Of a stretch of 64,000 bases of DNA, positions 11,701 through 26,700 are shown piece after piece. Under the pieces are notes generated by a model. It did not search any database and was not told where the DNA came from. It saw nothing but the letters and a program-made list of their open reading frames with translations. Position 1 is the stretch's first letter; every line of letters starts with the position of its first letter. This stretch comes from Acanthochromis polyacanthus. Taxonomy: Eukaryota; Chordata; Actinopteri; Pomacentridae. Location of the stretch: positions 7,334,268 to 7,398,267 of the forward strand of contig NC_067125.1 of NCBI RefSeq assembly GCF_021347895.1. The letters run 5' to 3'. The position numbers were made by a program, and so were the translations under genes.

Positions 11701-14700
11701 TCATCACAAGTTTTGTTTTGTTTACCTCATCTATACTTTTATCAGAATGGATCAGCTAATGATTCATTTATGTGAAGTAATAAAAAAAACACAAGCAGTC
11801 TTCTGAAGCCTGATGCCACACGTTTATCTTTTAATTCTTTATTTTTGTGTATGTGCGTTTGAATCTTGTTCAGCTAAAAAAAACAGTCAAAGATTCATCA
11901 ACCAAGTCAAGTGAACCGTCCAAGACCAATGAGGATCTGCACAGACGGGTGTCTGAGCTGGAGCGTCTGGTGTCCAAACAGAAAGCCTGTATCAGAGAGT
12001 GGAGGAGCCGACTGAGGCAGCAACAGAAGAGCAGAGATTTACAGGACGGCTGTCAGAAAGTTGAGGTAGTGTTACAGCACACAGAAGTAATATAAATAAG
12101 TAGATTAAAGAAAGAAATTGTAGAAGTAGTGTATAATGAGCATTTTTTTATTCCTTCAGTAACTTCTGTTGAGTTACCTTTAGTTATTCTTCATCTACTT
12201 CCTGAAAAGTTTAGTCAATAAAAAAGACAAAAACTAACATTTTCAGCTGAACTAAAGACAGACTTTGTGATTTTTCTGCTCACATGTGTTGTTGTAAACT
12301 TAATCTTTCAAATAAATATCTGCCTAACCCCCTGGAAACCAGTGTTTGTTCTGTTTTTGTGTCGCTCCTCGGCGACTCTAAACAGCAAGGTTTAAATGTG
12401 TTTTTTGAGCAACACACCATACTGTGACGTTTTTACAGTGAAGGTTCTACTATGGAACCAGTTTGACATGTTCAGGCGTTCTTTGTGTGAAAACTCAGAG
12501 ATTTCAGGTATCAGAAGGTGGTTTTCAACTTTCTCTGTTAACTTTCTGCTTCAATTTTAAACTAAATTTAGGCTGAATCTCAAACCGCCCCCTACACACT
12601 ACCCCTGCATTTGCGTGTTCCCACGGAGGGTCCTCCATATTAAGGGCCGTCCCAAACTGTGAAATCTGAAAAAAAAAAACTCTAAAAAACCATGCCATAT
12701 GATGAAATTACGTAAAGTAGGCCGTGAAAACCACTATAGAGCATTTTTCTTTGAAAAAAAATCTTCATGAATTTTGTCCAAAAAAACGCCATGTCGAACA
12801 AAAATGCCATTTTTTCAACATGTCGTAAAAACAAGCTATATGGGACAGCTCGTATAGCTCAGCTGGTTAAGTGTGTGAACCATGTACAGGGGCTGGTCTC
12901 CGACACAGTGGCCCGCGATCAATGGCTGCTCACAGCCGTCTGCTGCGTATTTCCTCCCTCGTTTCACTGTCACTTCTGAAAAAAGGCAAAAAAAACAAGC
13001 CATATGATGAAATAACATAAAGTAGGCCGTGCAAAACACGTTAGATCAGTTTTCTTTGAAAAAAAAATCTTCATGAATTTTGTCCAAAAAAACGCCATGT
13101 CATAAAAACACGCCATATGATGAAATAATGTAAAGTAGACTCTGAAAAACACGTTAGATCAGTTTTCTTTGAAAAAAAAATCTTCATGAATTTTGTCCAA
13201 AAAAAACGCCATAGTATAGTATGTCGAACAAAAATGCCATTTTTTCAACATGTCGTAAAAACAAGCTTTATGGGGCCGCTCGTATAGCTCAACTGGTTAA
13301 GTGTGTGAACCATGTACAGGGGCTGGTCTCCGACACAGTGGCCCGCGATCAATTGCTGCTCACAGCCGTCTGCTGCGTATTTCCTCCCTCGTTTCACTGT
13401 CACTTCTGAAAAAAGGCAAAAAAAACAAGCCATATGATGAAATAAAGTAAAGTAGGCCGTGCAAAACACGTTAGATCAGTTTTCTTTGAAAAAAAATCTT
13501 CATGAATTTTGTCCCAAAAAAACGCCATAGTATAGTATGTCGAACAAAAAAGCCATTTTTTCAACATGTCGTAAAAACAAGCGATATGGGGCCACTCATA
13601 TAGCTCAACTGGTTAAGTGTGTGAACCATGTACCGGGACTGGTCTCTCACGCAGTGACCCGGGTTCAATTCCTGCGAATGGCCGTTTCCTGCCTCATTTC
13701 ACTGTGACTCTTGAAAAAAAGAAACCGAGCCATACGAGGAAAAAAATGAAAAGTAGGCCATGCAAAATACATTAGAGCAGTTTTCTTTGAAAAAAAAATC
13801 TTCATGAATTTTGTCCAAAAAAAACGCCATAGTATAGTATGTCGAAAAAAAAGTCATTTTTTCAACATGTCATAAAACCATGCCATATGATGAAATAATG
13901 TAAAGCAGGCCGTGAAAACCACTATAAAGCGTTTTTCTTTGAAAAAAAATCTTCATGAATTTTGTCCAAAAAACGCCATGATAGTATGTCGAAAAAAAAC
14001 GCCATTTTTTCAACATGTCGTAAAAACAAGCCATATGATGAAATAATGTAAAGTAGGCCGTGCAAAACACGTTAGATCAGTTTTCTTTGAAAAAAAAATT
14101 TCATGAATTTTGTCCAAAAAAAACACCCGAGTATAGTATGTCGAACAAAAATGCCATTTTTTCAACATGTCATAAAAACAAGCTATATGGGGCTGCTCGT
14201 ATAGCTCAACTGGTTAAGTGTGTGAACCATGTACAGGGGCCGGTCTCCAACGCAGTGAGCCAGGATCGATTCCTGCTCACAGCACTTTGCTGCATGTTTC
14301 CTGCCTTCTTTCACTGTGACTTTTGAAAAAAGGCAAAAAAAAATACTCTAAAAAAACAAGCCATATGATGAAATAATGTGAAGCAGGCTGTGCAAAACAC
14401 GTTAGATCAGTTTTCTTTGAAAAAAAATCATAATGAATTTTGTCCAAAAAAACGCCATAGTATAGTATGTCGAAAAAAAAGTCATTTTTTCAACATGTCA
14501 TAAAACCATGCCATATGATGAAATAACGTAAAGTAGGCCGTGAAAACCACTATAAAGCGTTTTTCTTTGAAAAAAAATCTTCATGAATTTTGTCCAAAAA
14601 AACGCCATAGTATAGTATGTCGAACAAAATGCCATTTTTTCAACATGTCGTAAAAACAAGCTGTACGGGGCAGCTCGTATAGCTCAACTGTTTAAGTGCG

Positions 14701-17700
14701 TGAACCATGTACAGGGGCTGGTCTCCGACACAGTGGCCCGGGATCGATTCCTGCTAACGGCCGTTTCCTGCCTCATTTCACTGAGACTTTTGAAAAAAGG
14801 CAAAAAAAATACTCTAAAAAAAGAAACCAAGCCATATGAGGAAATAATGTAAAGTAGGCCGTGCAAAATACGTTAGAGCAGTTTTCTTTGAAAAAAAAAA
14901 ATCTTAATGAATTTTGTCCAAAAAAACGCCATAGTATAGTATGTCGAAAAAAAAGTCATTTTTTCAACATGTCATAAAACCATGCCATATGATGAAATAA
15001 CGTAAAGTAGGCCGTGAAAACCACCATAAAGCATTTTTCTTTGAAAAAAATCTTCATGAATTTTGTCCAAAAAAACGCCATAGTATAGTATGTCGAACAA
15101 AAATGCCATTTTTTCAACATGTCGTAAAAACAAGCTGTACAGGGCAGCTTGTATAGCTCAACTGGTTAAGTGTGTGAACCATGTACAGGGGCTGATGTCC
15201 GACACAGTGGCCCGGGATCGATTCCTGCTAACGGCCGTTTCTTGCCTCATTTCACTGTGACTCCTGAAAAAAAGAAACCAAGCCATACGAGGAAATAATG
15301 TAAAGGAGGCTGCGCAAAATACTTTACAGCAGTTTTCTTCGAAAAAAAATCTTCATGAATTTTGTCCAAAAAACGCCATAGTATAGTATGTCGAAAAAAA
15401 AGGCATTTTTTCAACATGTCATAAAACCATGCCATATGATGAAATAACGTAAAGTAGGCCGTGAAAACCACTATAAAGCGTTTTTCTTTGAAAAAAAATC
15501 TTCATGAATTTTGTCCAAAAAAACGCCATAGTATAGTATGTCGAAAAAATGCCATTTTTTCAACATGTCGTAAAAACAAGCCATATGATGAAATAATGTA
15601 AAGTAGGCCGTGAAAAACACGTTAGATCAGTTTTCTTTGAAAAAAAAATCTTCATCAATTTTGTCCAAAAAAACGCCATAGCAGTATGTCGAAAAAAAAG
15701 CCATTTTTTTAACATGTCATAAAAACACGCCATATGATGAAATAATGTAAAGTAGACTCTGAAAAACACATTAGAGCAGTTTTCTTTGAAAAAAAAAATC
15801 TTCATGAATTTTGTCCAAAAAACGCCATAGAAGTATGTCGAAAAAAAAGCCATTTTTTAACATGTCGTAAAAACAAGCCATATGATGAAATAATGTAAAG
15901 TAGACTCTGAAAAACACGTTAGAGCAGTTTTCTTTGAAAAAAAAATCTTCATGAATTTTGTCCAAAAAAACGCCATAGTATAGTATGTCGAAAAAAATGC
16001 CATTTTTTCAACATGTCGTAAAAACAAGCCATATGATGAAATAATGTAAAGTAGGCCGTGAAAAACACGTTAGATCAGTTTTCTTTGAAAAAAAAATCTT
16101 CATCAATTTTGTCCAAAAAAACGCCATAGTAGTATGTCGAAAAAAAAAGCCATTTTTTTAACATGTCATAAAAACACGCCATATGATGAAATAATGTAAA
16201 GTAGACTCTGAAAAACACGTTAGAGCAGTTTTCTTTGAAAAAAAAATCTTCATGAATTTTGTCCAAAAAAACGCCATAGTATAGTATGTCGAACAAAAAT
16301 GCCATTTTTTCAACATGTCGTAAAAACAAGCTATATGTGGCCGCTCGTATAGCTCAACTGGTTAAGTGTGTGAACCATGTACAGGGGCTGGTCTCCGACA
16401 CAGTGGCCCGGGATCGATTCCTGCTAACGGCCGTTTCCTGCCTCATTTCACTGTGACTCTTGAAAAAAAGAAACCAAGCCATACGAGGAAAAAAAGTGAA
16501 GTTGGCAGTGCAAAATACATTACAGCAGTTTTCTTTGAAAAAAAAATCTTCATGAATTTTGTCCAAAAAACGCCATAGTAGTATGTCGAAAAAAAAGCCA
16601 TTTTTTTAACATGTCATAAAAACACGCCATATGATGAAATAATGTAAAGTAGACTCTGAAAAACACGTTAGAGCAGTTTTCTTTGAAAAAAAATCTTCAT
16701 GAATTTTGTCCAAAAAAACGCCATAGTATAGTATGTCGAAAAAAATGCCATTTTTTCAACATGTCGTAAAAACAAGCCATATGATGAAATAATGTAAAGC
16801 AGGCCGTGCAAAATACGTTAGAGCAGTTTTCTTTGAAAAAAAAATCTTCATGAATTTTGTCCAAAAAAAACGCCATAGTATAGTATGTCGAAAAAAAAGT
16901 CATTTTTTCAACATGTCATAAAACCATGCCATATGATGAAATAATGTAAAGCAGGCCGTGAAAACCACTATAAAGCGTTTTTCTTTGAAAAAAAATCTTC
17001 ATGAATTTTGTCCAAAAAAACGCCATGATAGTATGTCGAAAAAAAACGCCATTTTTTCAACATGTCGTAAAAACAAGCCATATGATGAAATAATGTAAAG
17101 TAGGCCGTGCAAAACACGTTAGATCAGTTTTCTTTGAAAAAAAAATTTCATGAATTTTGTCCAAAAAAACACCCGAGTATAGTATGTCGAACAAAAATGC
17201 CATTTTTTCAACATGTCGTAAAAACAAGCTATATGGGGCCGCTCGTATAGCTCAACTGGTTAAGTGTGTGAACCATGTACAGGGGCCGGTCTCCAACGCA
17301 GTGAGCCAGGATCGATTCCTGCTCACAGCACTTTGCTGCATGTTTCCTGCCTTCTTTCACTGTGACTTTTGAAAAAAGGCAAAAAAAATACTCTAAAAAA
17401 ACAAGCCATATGATGAAATAATGTGAAGCAGGCTGTGCAAAACACGTTAGATCAGTTTTCTTTGAAAAAAAATCATAATGAATTTTGTCCAAAAAAACGC
17501 CATAGTATAGTATGTCGAAAAAAAAGTCATTTTTTCAACATGTCATAAAACCATGCCATATGATGAAATAACGTAAAGTAGGCCGTGAAAACCACTATAA
17601 AGCGTTTTTCTTTGAAAAAAAATCTTCATGAATTTTGTCCAAAAAAACGCCATAGTATAGTATGTCGAACAAAAATGCCATTTTTTCAACATGTCGTAAA

Positions 17701-20700
17701 AACAAGCTATATGTGGCTGCTCGTATAGCTCAACTGGTTAAGTGTGTGAACCATGTACAGGGGCTGGTCTCCGACACAGTGGCCCGGGATCGATTCCTGC
17801 TAACGGCCGTTTCCTGCCTGATTTCACTGTGACTTTTGAAAAAAGGCAAAAAAAATACTCTAAAAAAAGAAACCAAGTCATATGAGGAAATAATGTAAAG
17901 TAGGCCGTGCAAAATACGTTAGAGCAGTTTTCTTTGAAAAAAAAAATCTTAATGAATTTTGTCCAAAAAACGCCATAGTATAGTATGTCGAAAAAAAAGT
18001 CATTTTTTCAACATGTCATAAAACCATGCCATATGATGAAATAACGTAAAGTCGGCCGTGAAAACCACCATAAAGCATTTTTCTTTGAAAAAAATCTTCA
18101 TGAATTTTGTCCAAAAAAACGCCATAGTATAGTATGTCGAACAAAAATGCCATTTTTTCAACATGTCGTAAAAACAAGCTGTACGGGGCAGCTCGTATAG
18201 CTCAACTGGTTAAGTGTGTGAACCATGTACAGGGGCTGATGTCCGACACAGTGGCCCGGGATCGATTCCTGCTAACGGCCGTTTCTTGCCTCATTTCACT
18301 GTGACTCCTGAAAAAAAGAAACCAAGCCATACGAGGAAAAAAAGTAAAGTTGGCCGTGCAAAATACATTAGAGCAGTTTTCTTTGAAAAAAAAATCTTCA
18401 TGAATTTTGTCCAAAAAAACGCCATAGTATAGTATGTCGAACAAAAATGCCATTTTTTCAACATGTCGTAAAAACAAGCTGTACGGGGCAGCTCGTATAG
18501 CTCAACTGGTTAAGTGTGTGAACCATGTACAGGGGCTGATGTCCGACACAGTGGCCCGGGATCGATTCCTGCTAACGGCCGTTTCCTGCCTCATTTCACT
18601 GTGACTCCTGAAAAAAAGAAACCAAGCCATACAAGGAAAAAAAGTAAAGTTGGCCGTGCAAAATACATTAGAGCAGTTTTCTTTGAAAAAAAAATCTTCA
18701 TGAATTTTGTCCAAAAAACGCCATAGTAGTATGTCGAAAAAAAAGCCATTTTTTTAACATGTCATAAAAACACGCCATATGATGAAATAATGTAGACTCT
18801 GAAAAACACGTTAGAGCAGTTTTCTTTGAAAAAAAATCTTCATGAATTTTGTAAAAAAAAACGCCATAGTCGTATGTCGAAAAAAAGCCATTTTTTTAAC
18901 ATGTCATAAAAACACGCCATATGATGAAATAATGTAAAGTAGACTCTGAAAAACACGTTAGAGCAGTTTTCTTTGAAAAAAAAATCTTCATGAATTTTGT
19001 CCAAAAAACGCCATAGTAGTATGTCGAAAAAAAAGCCATTTTTTTAACATGTCATAAAAACACGCCATATGATGAAATAATGTAAAGTAGACTCTGAAAA
19101 ACACGTTAGAGCAGTTTTCTTTGAAAAAAAAATCTTCATAAATTTTGTCAAAAAAAACGCCATAGTCGTATGTCGAAAAAAAGCCATTTTTTTTAACATG
19201 TCATAAAAACACGCCATATGATGAAATAATGTAAAGTAGACTCTGAAAAACACGTTAGAGCAGTTTTCTTTGAAAAAAAATCTTCATGAATTTTGTCCAA
19301 AAAAACGCCATAGTATAGTATGTCGAAAAAAAACGCCATTTTTTCAACATGTCGTAAAAACAAGCTATATGGGGCTGCTCGTATAGCTCAACTGGTTAAG
19401 TGTGTGAACCATGTACAGGGGCTGGTCTCCAACGCAGTGACTCAGGATCAATTCCTGCTCACAGCACTTTGCTGCATGTTTCCTGCCTTCTTTCACTGTG
19501 ACTTTTGAAAAAAGGCAAAAAAAAATACTCTAAAAAAGAAACCAAGCCATATGAGGAAATAATGTAAAGTAGGCCGTGCAAAATACGTTAGAGCAGTTTT
19601 CTTTGAAAAAAAAAATCTTAATGAATTTTGTCCAAAAAAACGCCATAGTATAGTATGTCGAAAAAAAAGTCATTTTTTCAACATGTCATAAAACCATGCC
19701 ATATGATGAAATAACGTAAAGTCGGCCGTGAAAACCACCATAAAGCATTTTTCTTTGAAAAAAATCTTCATGAATTTTGTCCAAAAAAACGCCATAGTAT
19801 AGTATGTCGAACAAAAATGCCATTTTTTCAACATGTCGTAAAAACAAGCTGTACGGGGCAGCTCGTATAGCTCAACTGGTTAAGTGTGTGAACCATGTAC
19901 AGGGGCTGATGTCCGACACAGTGGCCCGGGATCGATTCCTGCTAACGGCCGTTTCTTGCCTCATTTCACTGTGACTCCTGAAAAAAAGAAACCAAGCCAT
20001 ACGAGGAAAAAAAGTAAAGTTGGCCGTGCAAAATACATTAGAGCAGTTTTCTTTGAAAAAAAAATCTTCATGAATTTTGTCCAAAAAACGCCATAGTAGT
20101 ATGTCGAAAAAAAAGCCATTTTTTTAACATGTCATAAAAACACGCCATATGATGAAATAATGTAAAGTAGACTCTGAAAAACACGTTAGAGCAGTTTTCT
20201 TTGAAAAAAAATCTTCATCAATTTTGTCCAAAAAAACGCCATAGTAGTATGTCGAAAAAAAAGCCATTTTTTAACATGTCATAAAAACACGCCATAAGAT
20301 GAAATAATGTAAAGTAGACTCTGAAAAACACGTTAGAGCAGTTTTCTTTGAAAATAAAATCTTCATGAATTTTGTCCAAAAAAACGCCATAGTATAGTAT
20401 GTCGAACAAAAATGCCATTTTTTCAACATGTCGTAAAAACAAGCTATATGTGGCCGCTCGTATAGCTCAACTGGTTAAGTGTGTGAACCATGTACAGGGG
20501 CTGGTCTCCGACACAGTGGCCCGGGATCGATTCCTGCTAACGGCCGTTTCCTGCCTCATTTCACTGTGACTCTTGAAAAAAGAAACCAAGCCATACGAGG
20601 AAAAAAAGTGAAGTTGGCAGTGCAAAATACATTACAGCAGTTTTCTTTGAAAAAAAATCTTCATGAATTTTGTCCAAAAAACGCCATAGTAGTATGTCGA

Positions 20701-23700
20701 AAAAAAAGCCATTTTTTTAACATGTCATAAAAACACGCCATATGATGAAATAATGTAAAGTAGACTCTGAAAAACACGTTAGAGCAGTTTTCTTTGAAAA
20801 AAAAATCTTCATGAATTTTGTCCAAAAAAACGCCATAGTATAGTATGTCGAAAAAAATGCCATTTTTTCAACATGTCGTAAAAACAAGCCATATGATGAA
20901 ATAATGTAAAGCAGGCCGTGCAAAATACGTTAGAGCAGTTTTCTTTGAAAAAAAAATCTTCATGAATTTTGTCCAAAAAAACGCCATAGTATAGTATGTC
21001 GAAAAAAAAGTCATTTTTTCAACATGTCATAAAACCATGCCATATGATGAAATAATGTAAAGCAGGCCGTGAAAACCACTATAAAGCGTTTTTCTTTGAA
21101 AAAAAATCTTCATGAATTTTGTCCAAAAAAACGCCATGATAGTATGTCGAAAAAAAACGCCATTTTTTCAACATGTCGTAAAAACAAGCCATATGATGAA
21201 ATAATGTAAAGTAGGCCGTGCAAAACACGTTAGATCAGTTTTCTTTGAAAAAAAAATTTCATGAATTTTGTCCAAAAAAACACCCGAGTATAGTATGTCG
21301 AACAAAAATGCCATTTTTTCAACATGTCGTAAAAACAAGCTATATGGGGCCGCTCGTATAGCTCAACTGGTTAAGTGTGTGAACCATGTACAGGGGCCGG
21401 TCTCCAACGCAGTGAGCCAGGATCGATTCCTGCTCACAGCACTTTGCTGCATGTTTCCTGCCTTCTTTCACTGTGACTTTTGAAAAAAGGCAAAAAAAAT
21501 ACTCTAAAAAAACAAGCCATATGATGAAATAATGTGAAGCAGGCTGTGCAAAACACGTTAGATCAGTTTTCTTTGAAAAAAAATCATAATGAATTTTGTC
21601 CAAAAAAACGCCATAGTATAGTATGTCGAAAAAAAAGTCATTTTTTCAACATGTCATAAAACCATGCCATATGATGAAATAACGTAAAGTAGGCCGTGAA
21701 AACCACTATAAAGCGTTTTTCTTTGAAAAAAAATCTTCATGAATTTTGTCCAAAAAAACGCCATAGTATAGTATGTCGAACAAAAATGCCATTTTTTCAA
21801 CATGTCGTAAAAACAAGCTATATGTGGCTGCTCGTATAGCTCAACTGGTTAAGTGTGTGAACCATGTACAGGGGCTGGTCTCCGACACAGTGGCCCGGGA
21901 TCGATTCCTGCTAACGGCCGTTTCCTGCCTGATTTCACTGTGACTTTTGAAAAAAGGCAAAAAAAATACTCTAAAAAAAGAAACCAAGTCATATGAGGAA
22001 ATAATGTAAAGTAGGCCGTGCAAAATACGTTAGAGCAGTTTTCTTTGAAAAAAAAAATCTTAATGAATTTTGTCCAAAAAAACGCCATAGTATAGTATGT
22101 CGAAAAAAAAGTCATTTTTTCAACATGTCATAAAACCATGCCATATGATGAAATAACGTAAAGTCGGCCGTGAAAACCACCATAAAGCATTTTTCTTTGA
22201 AAAAAATCTTCATGAATTTTGTCCAAAAAAACGCCATAGTATAGTATGTCGAACAAAAATGCCATTTTTTCAACATGTCGTAAAAACAAGCTGTACGGGG
22301 CAGCTCGTATAGCTCAACTGGTTAAGTGTGTGAACCATGTACAGGGGCTGATGTCCGACACAGTGGCCCGGGATCGATTCCTGCTAACGGCCGTTTCTTG
22401 CCTCATTTCACTGTGACTCCTGAAAAAAGAAACCAAGCCATACGAGGAAAAAAAGTAAAGTTGGCCGTGCAAAATACATTAGAGCAGTTTTCTTTGAAAA
22501 AAAAATCTTCATGAATTTTGTCCAAAAAAACGCCATAGTATAGTATGTCGAACAAAAATGCCATTTTTTCAACATGTCGTAAAAACAAGCTGTACGGGGC
22601 AGCTCGTATAGCTCAACTGGTTAAGTGTGTGAACCATGTACAGGGGCTGATGTCCGACACAGTGGCCCGGGATCGATTCCTGCTAACGGCCGTTTCTTGC
22701 CTCATTTCACTGTGACTCCTGAAAAAAAGAAACCAAGCCATACAAGGAAAAAAAGTAAAGTTGGCCGTGCAAAATACATTAGAGCAGTTTTCTTTGAAAA
22801 AAAAATCTTCATGAATTTTGTCCAAAAAACGCCATAGTAGTATGTCGAAAAAAAAGCCATTTTTTTAACATGTCATAAAAACACGCCATATGATGAAATA
22901 ATGTAGACTCTGAAAAACACGTTAGAGCAGTTTTCTTTGAAAAAAAAATCTTCATGAATTTTGTAAAAAAAAACGCCATAGTCGTATGTCGAAAAAAAGC
23001 CATTTTTTTAACATGTCATAAAAACACGCCATATGATGAAATAATGTAAAGTAGACTCTGAAAAACACGTTAGAGCAGTTTTCTTTGAAAAAAAAATCTT
23101 CATGAATTTTGTCCAAAAAACGCCATAGTAGTATGTCGAAAAAAAAGCCATTTTTTTAACATGTCATAAAAACACGCCATATGATGAAATAATGTAAAGT
23201 AGACTCTGAAAAACACGTTAGAGCAGTTTTCTTTGAAAAAAAAATCTTCATAAATTTTGTCAAAAAAAACGCCATAGTCGTATGTCGAAAAAAAGCCATT
23301 TTTTTTAACATGTCATAAAAACACGCCATATGATGAAATAATGTAAAGTAGACTCTGAAAAACACGTTAGAGCAGTTTTCTTTGAAAAAAAATCTTCATG
23401 AATTTTGTCCAAAAAAACGCCATAGTATAGTATGTCGAAAAAAAACGCCATTTTTTCAACATGTCGTAAAAACAAGCCATATGATGAAATAATGTAAAGT
23501 AGGCCGTGCAAAACACGTTAGACCAGTTTTCTTTGAAAAAAAAATTTCATGAATTTTGTCCAAAAAAAACACCCGAGTATGGTATGTCGAACAAAAATGC
23601 CATTTTTTCAACATGTCGTAAAAACAAGCTATATGGGGCTGCTCGTATAGCTCAACTGGTTAAGTGTGTGAACCATGTACAGGGGCTGGTCTCCAACGCA

Positions 23701-26700
23701 GTGACTCAGGATCAATTCCTGCTCACAGCACTTTGCTGCATGTTTCCTGCCTTCTTTCACTGTGACTTTTGAAAAAAGGCAAAAAAAAATACTCTAAAAA
23801 AGAAACCAAGCCATATGAGGAAATAATGTAAAGTAGGCCGTGCAAAATACGTTAGAGCAGTTTTCTTTGAAAAAAAAAATCTTAATGAATTTTGTCCAAA
23901 AAAACGCCATAGTATAGTATGTCGAAAAAAAAGTCATTTTTTCAACATGTCATAAAACCATGCCATATGATGAAATAACGTAAAGTCGGCCGTGAAAACC
24001 ACCATAAAGCATTTTTCTTTGAAAAAAATCTTCATGAATTTTGTCCAAAAAAACGCCATAGTATAGTATGTCGAACAAAAATGCCATTTTTTCAACATGT
24101 CGTAAAAACAAGCTGTACGGGGCAGCTCGTATAGCTCAACTGGTTAAGTGTGTGAACCATGTACAGGGGCTGATGTCCGACACAGTGGCCCGGGATCGAT
24201 TCCTGCTAACGGCCGTTTCTTGCCTCATTTCACTGTGACTCCTGAAAAAAAGAAACCAAGCCATACGAGGAAAAAAAGTAAAGTTGGCCGTGCAAAATAC
24301 ATTAGAGCAGTTTTCTTTGAAAAAAAAATCTTCATGAATTTTGTCCAAAAAACGCCATAGTAGTATGTCGAAAAAAAAGCCATTTTTTTAACATGTCATA
24401 AAAACACGCCATATGATGAAATAATGTAAAGTAGACTCTGAAAAACACGTTAGAGCAGTTTTCTTTGAAAAAAAAATCTTCATGAATTTTGTCAAAAAAA
24501 ACGCCATAGTCGTATGTCGAAAAAAAGCCATTTTTTTAACATGTCATAAAACCATGCCATATGATGAAATAATGTAAAGCAGGCCGTGAAAATCACTATA
24601 AAGCGTTTTTCTTTGAAAAAAAATCTTCATGAATTTTGTCCAAAAAAACGCCATAGTATAGTATGTCGAAAAAAAACGCCATTTTTTCAACATGTCGTAA
24701 AAACAAGCCATATGATGAAATAATGTAAAGTAGGCCGTGCAAAACACGTTAGACCAGTTTTCTTTGAAAAAAAATTTCATGAATTTTGTCCAAAAAAAAC
24801 ACCCGAGTATGGTATGTCGAACAAAAATGCCATTTTTTCAACATGTCGTAAAAACAAGCTATATGGGGCCGCTCGTATAGCTCAACTGGTTAAGTGTGTG
24901 AACCATGTACAGGGGCTGGTCTCCGACACAGTGGCCCGGGATCGATTCCTGCTAACGGCCGTTTCCTGCCTCATTTCACTGTGACTTTTGAAAAAAGGCA
25001 AAAAAAAATACTCTAAAAAAACAAGCCATATGATGAAATAATGTGAAGCAGGCTGTGCAAAACACGTTAGATCAGTTTTCTTTGAAAAAAAAATCATAAT
25101 GAATTTTGTCCAAAAAAAACGCCATAGTATAGTATGTCGAAAAAAAGTCATTTTTTCAACATGTCATAAAACCATGCCATATGATGAAATAACGTAAAGT
25201 AGGCCGTGAAAACCACTATAAAGCGTTTTTCTTTGAAAAAAAATCTTCATGAATTTTGTCCAAAAAAACGCCATAGTATAGTATGTCGAACAAAAATGCC
25301 ATTTTTTCAACATGTCGTAAAAACAAGCTATATGTGGCTGCTCGTATAGCTCAACTGGTTAAGTGCGTGAACCATGTACAGGGGCTGGTCTCCGACACAG
25401 TGGCCCGGGATCGATTCCTGCTAACGGCCGTTTCCTGCCTCATTTCACTGTGACTTCTGAAAAAAAGCAAAAAAAATACTCTAAAAAAAACCGAGCCATA
25501 TGAGGAAATAATGTAAAGTAGGCTGGGCAAAATATGTTAGAGCAGTTTTCTTTGAAAAAAAATCTTCATGAATTTTGTCCAAAAAAACGCCATAGTAGTA
25601 TGTCGAAAAAAAAGCCATTTTTTTTAACATGTCATAAAAACACGCCATATGATGAAATAATGTAAAGTAGGTCGTGCAAAACACGTTAGAGCAGTTTTCT
25701 TTGAAAAAAAATCTTCATGAATTTTGTCCAAAAAAACGCCATAGTATAGTATGTCGAACAAAAATGCCATTTTTTCAACATGTCGTAAAAACAAGCCATA
25801 TGATGAAATAATGTAAAGTAGGTCGTGCAAATCACGTTAGAGCAGTTTTCTTTGAAAAAAAATCTTCATGAATTTTGTCCAAAAAAACGCCATGGTATAG
25901 TATGTCGAACAAAAATGCCATTTTTTCAACATGTCGTAAAAACAAGCTATATGGGGCCGCTCATATAGCTCAACTGGTTAAGTGTGTGTGAACCATGTAG
26001 AGGGACTGGTCTCTAACGCAGTGACCTGGGATCGGTTCCTGCTAATGGCCGTTTCTTGCCTCATTTCACTGTGACTCTTGAAAAAAAGAAACCAAGCCAT
26101 ACGAGGAAAAAAGTAAAGTTGGCCGTGCAAAATGCATTAGAGCAGTTTTCTTTGAAAAAAAATCTTCATGAATTTTGTCCAAAAAACGCCATAGTATAGT
26201 ATGTCGAAAAAAAAGCCATTTTTTTAACATGTCATAAAAACACGCCATATGATGAAATAATGTAAAGTAGACTCTGAAAAACACGTTAGAGCAGTTTTCT
26301 TTGAAAAAAAAATCTTCATGAATTTTGTCCAAAAAAACGCCATAGTATAGTATGTCGAACAAAAATGCCATTTTTTCAACATGTCGTAAAAACAAGCTAT
26401 ATGGGGCAGCTCGTATAGCTCAACTGGTTTAGTGTGTGAACCATGTACAGGGGCTGATGTCCGACACAGTGGCCCGGGATCGATTCCTGCTAACGGCCGT
26501 TTCCTGCCTCATTTCACTGTGACTTCTGAAAAAAAGCAAAAAAAATACTCTAAAAAAAAACCGAGCCATATGAGGAAATAATGTAAAGTAGGCTGGGCAA
26601 AATATGTTAGAGCAGTTTTCTTTGAAAAAAATCTTCATGAATTTTGTCCAAAAAAAACGCCATAGTATAGTATGTCGAACAAAAATGCCATTTTTCAACA

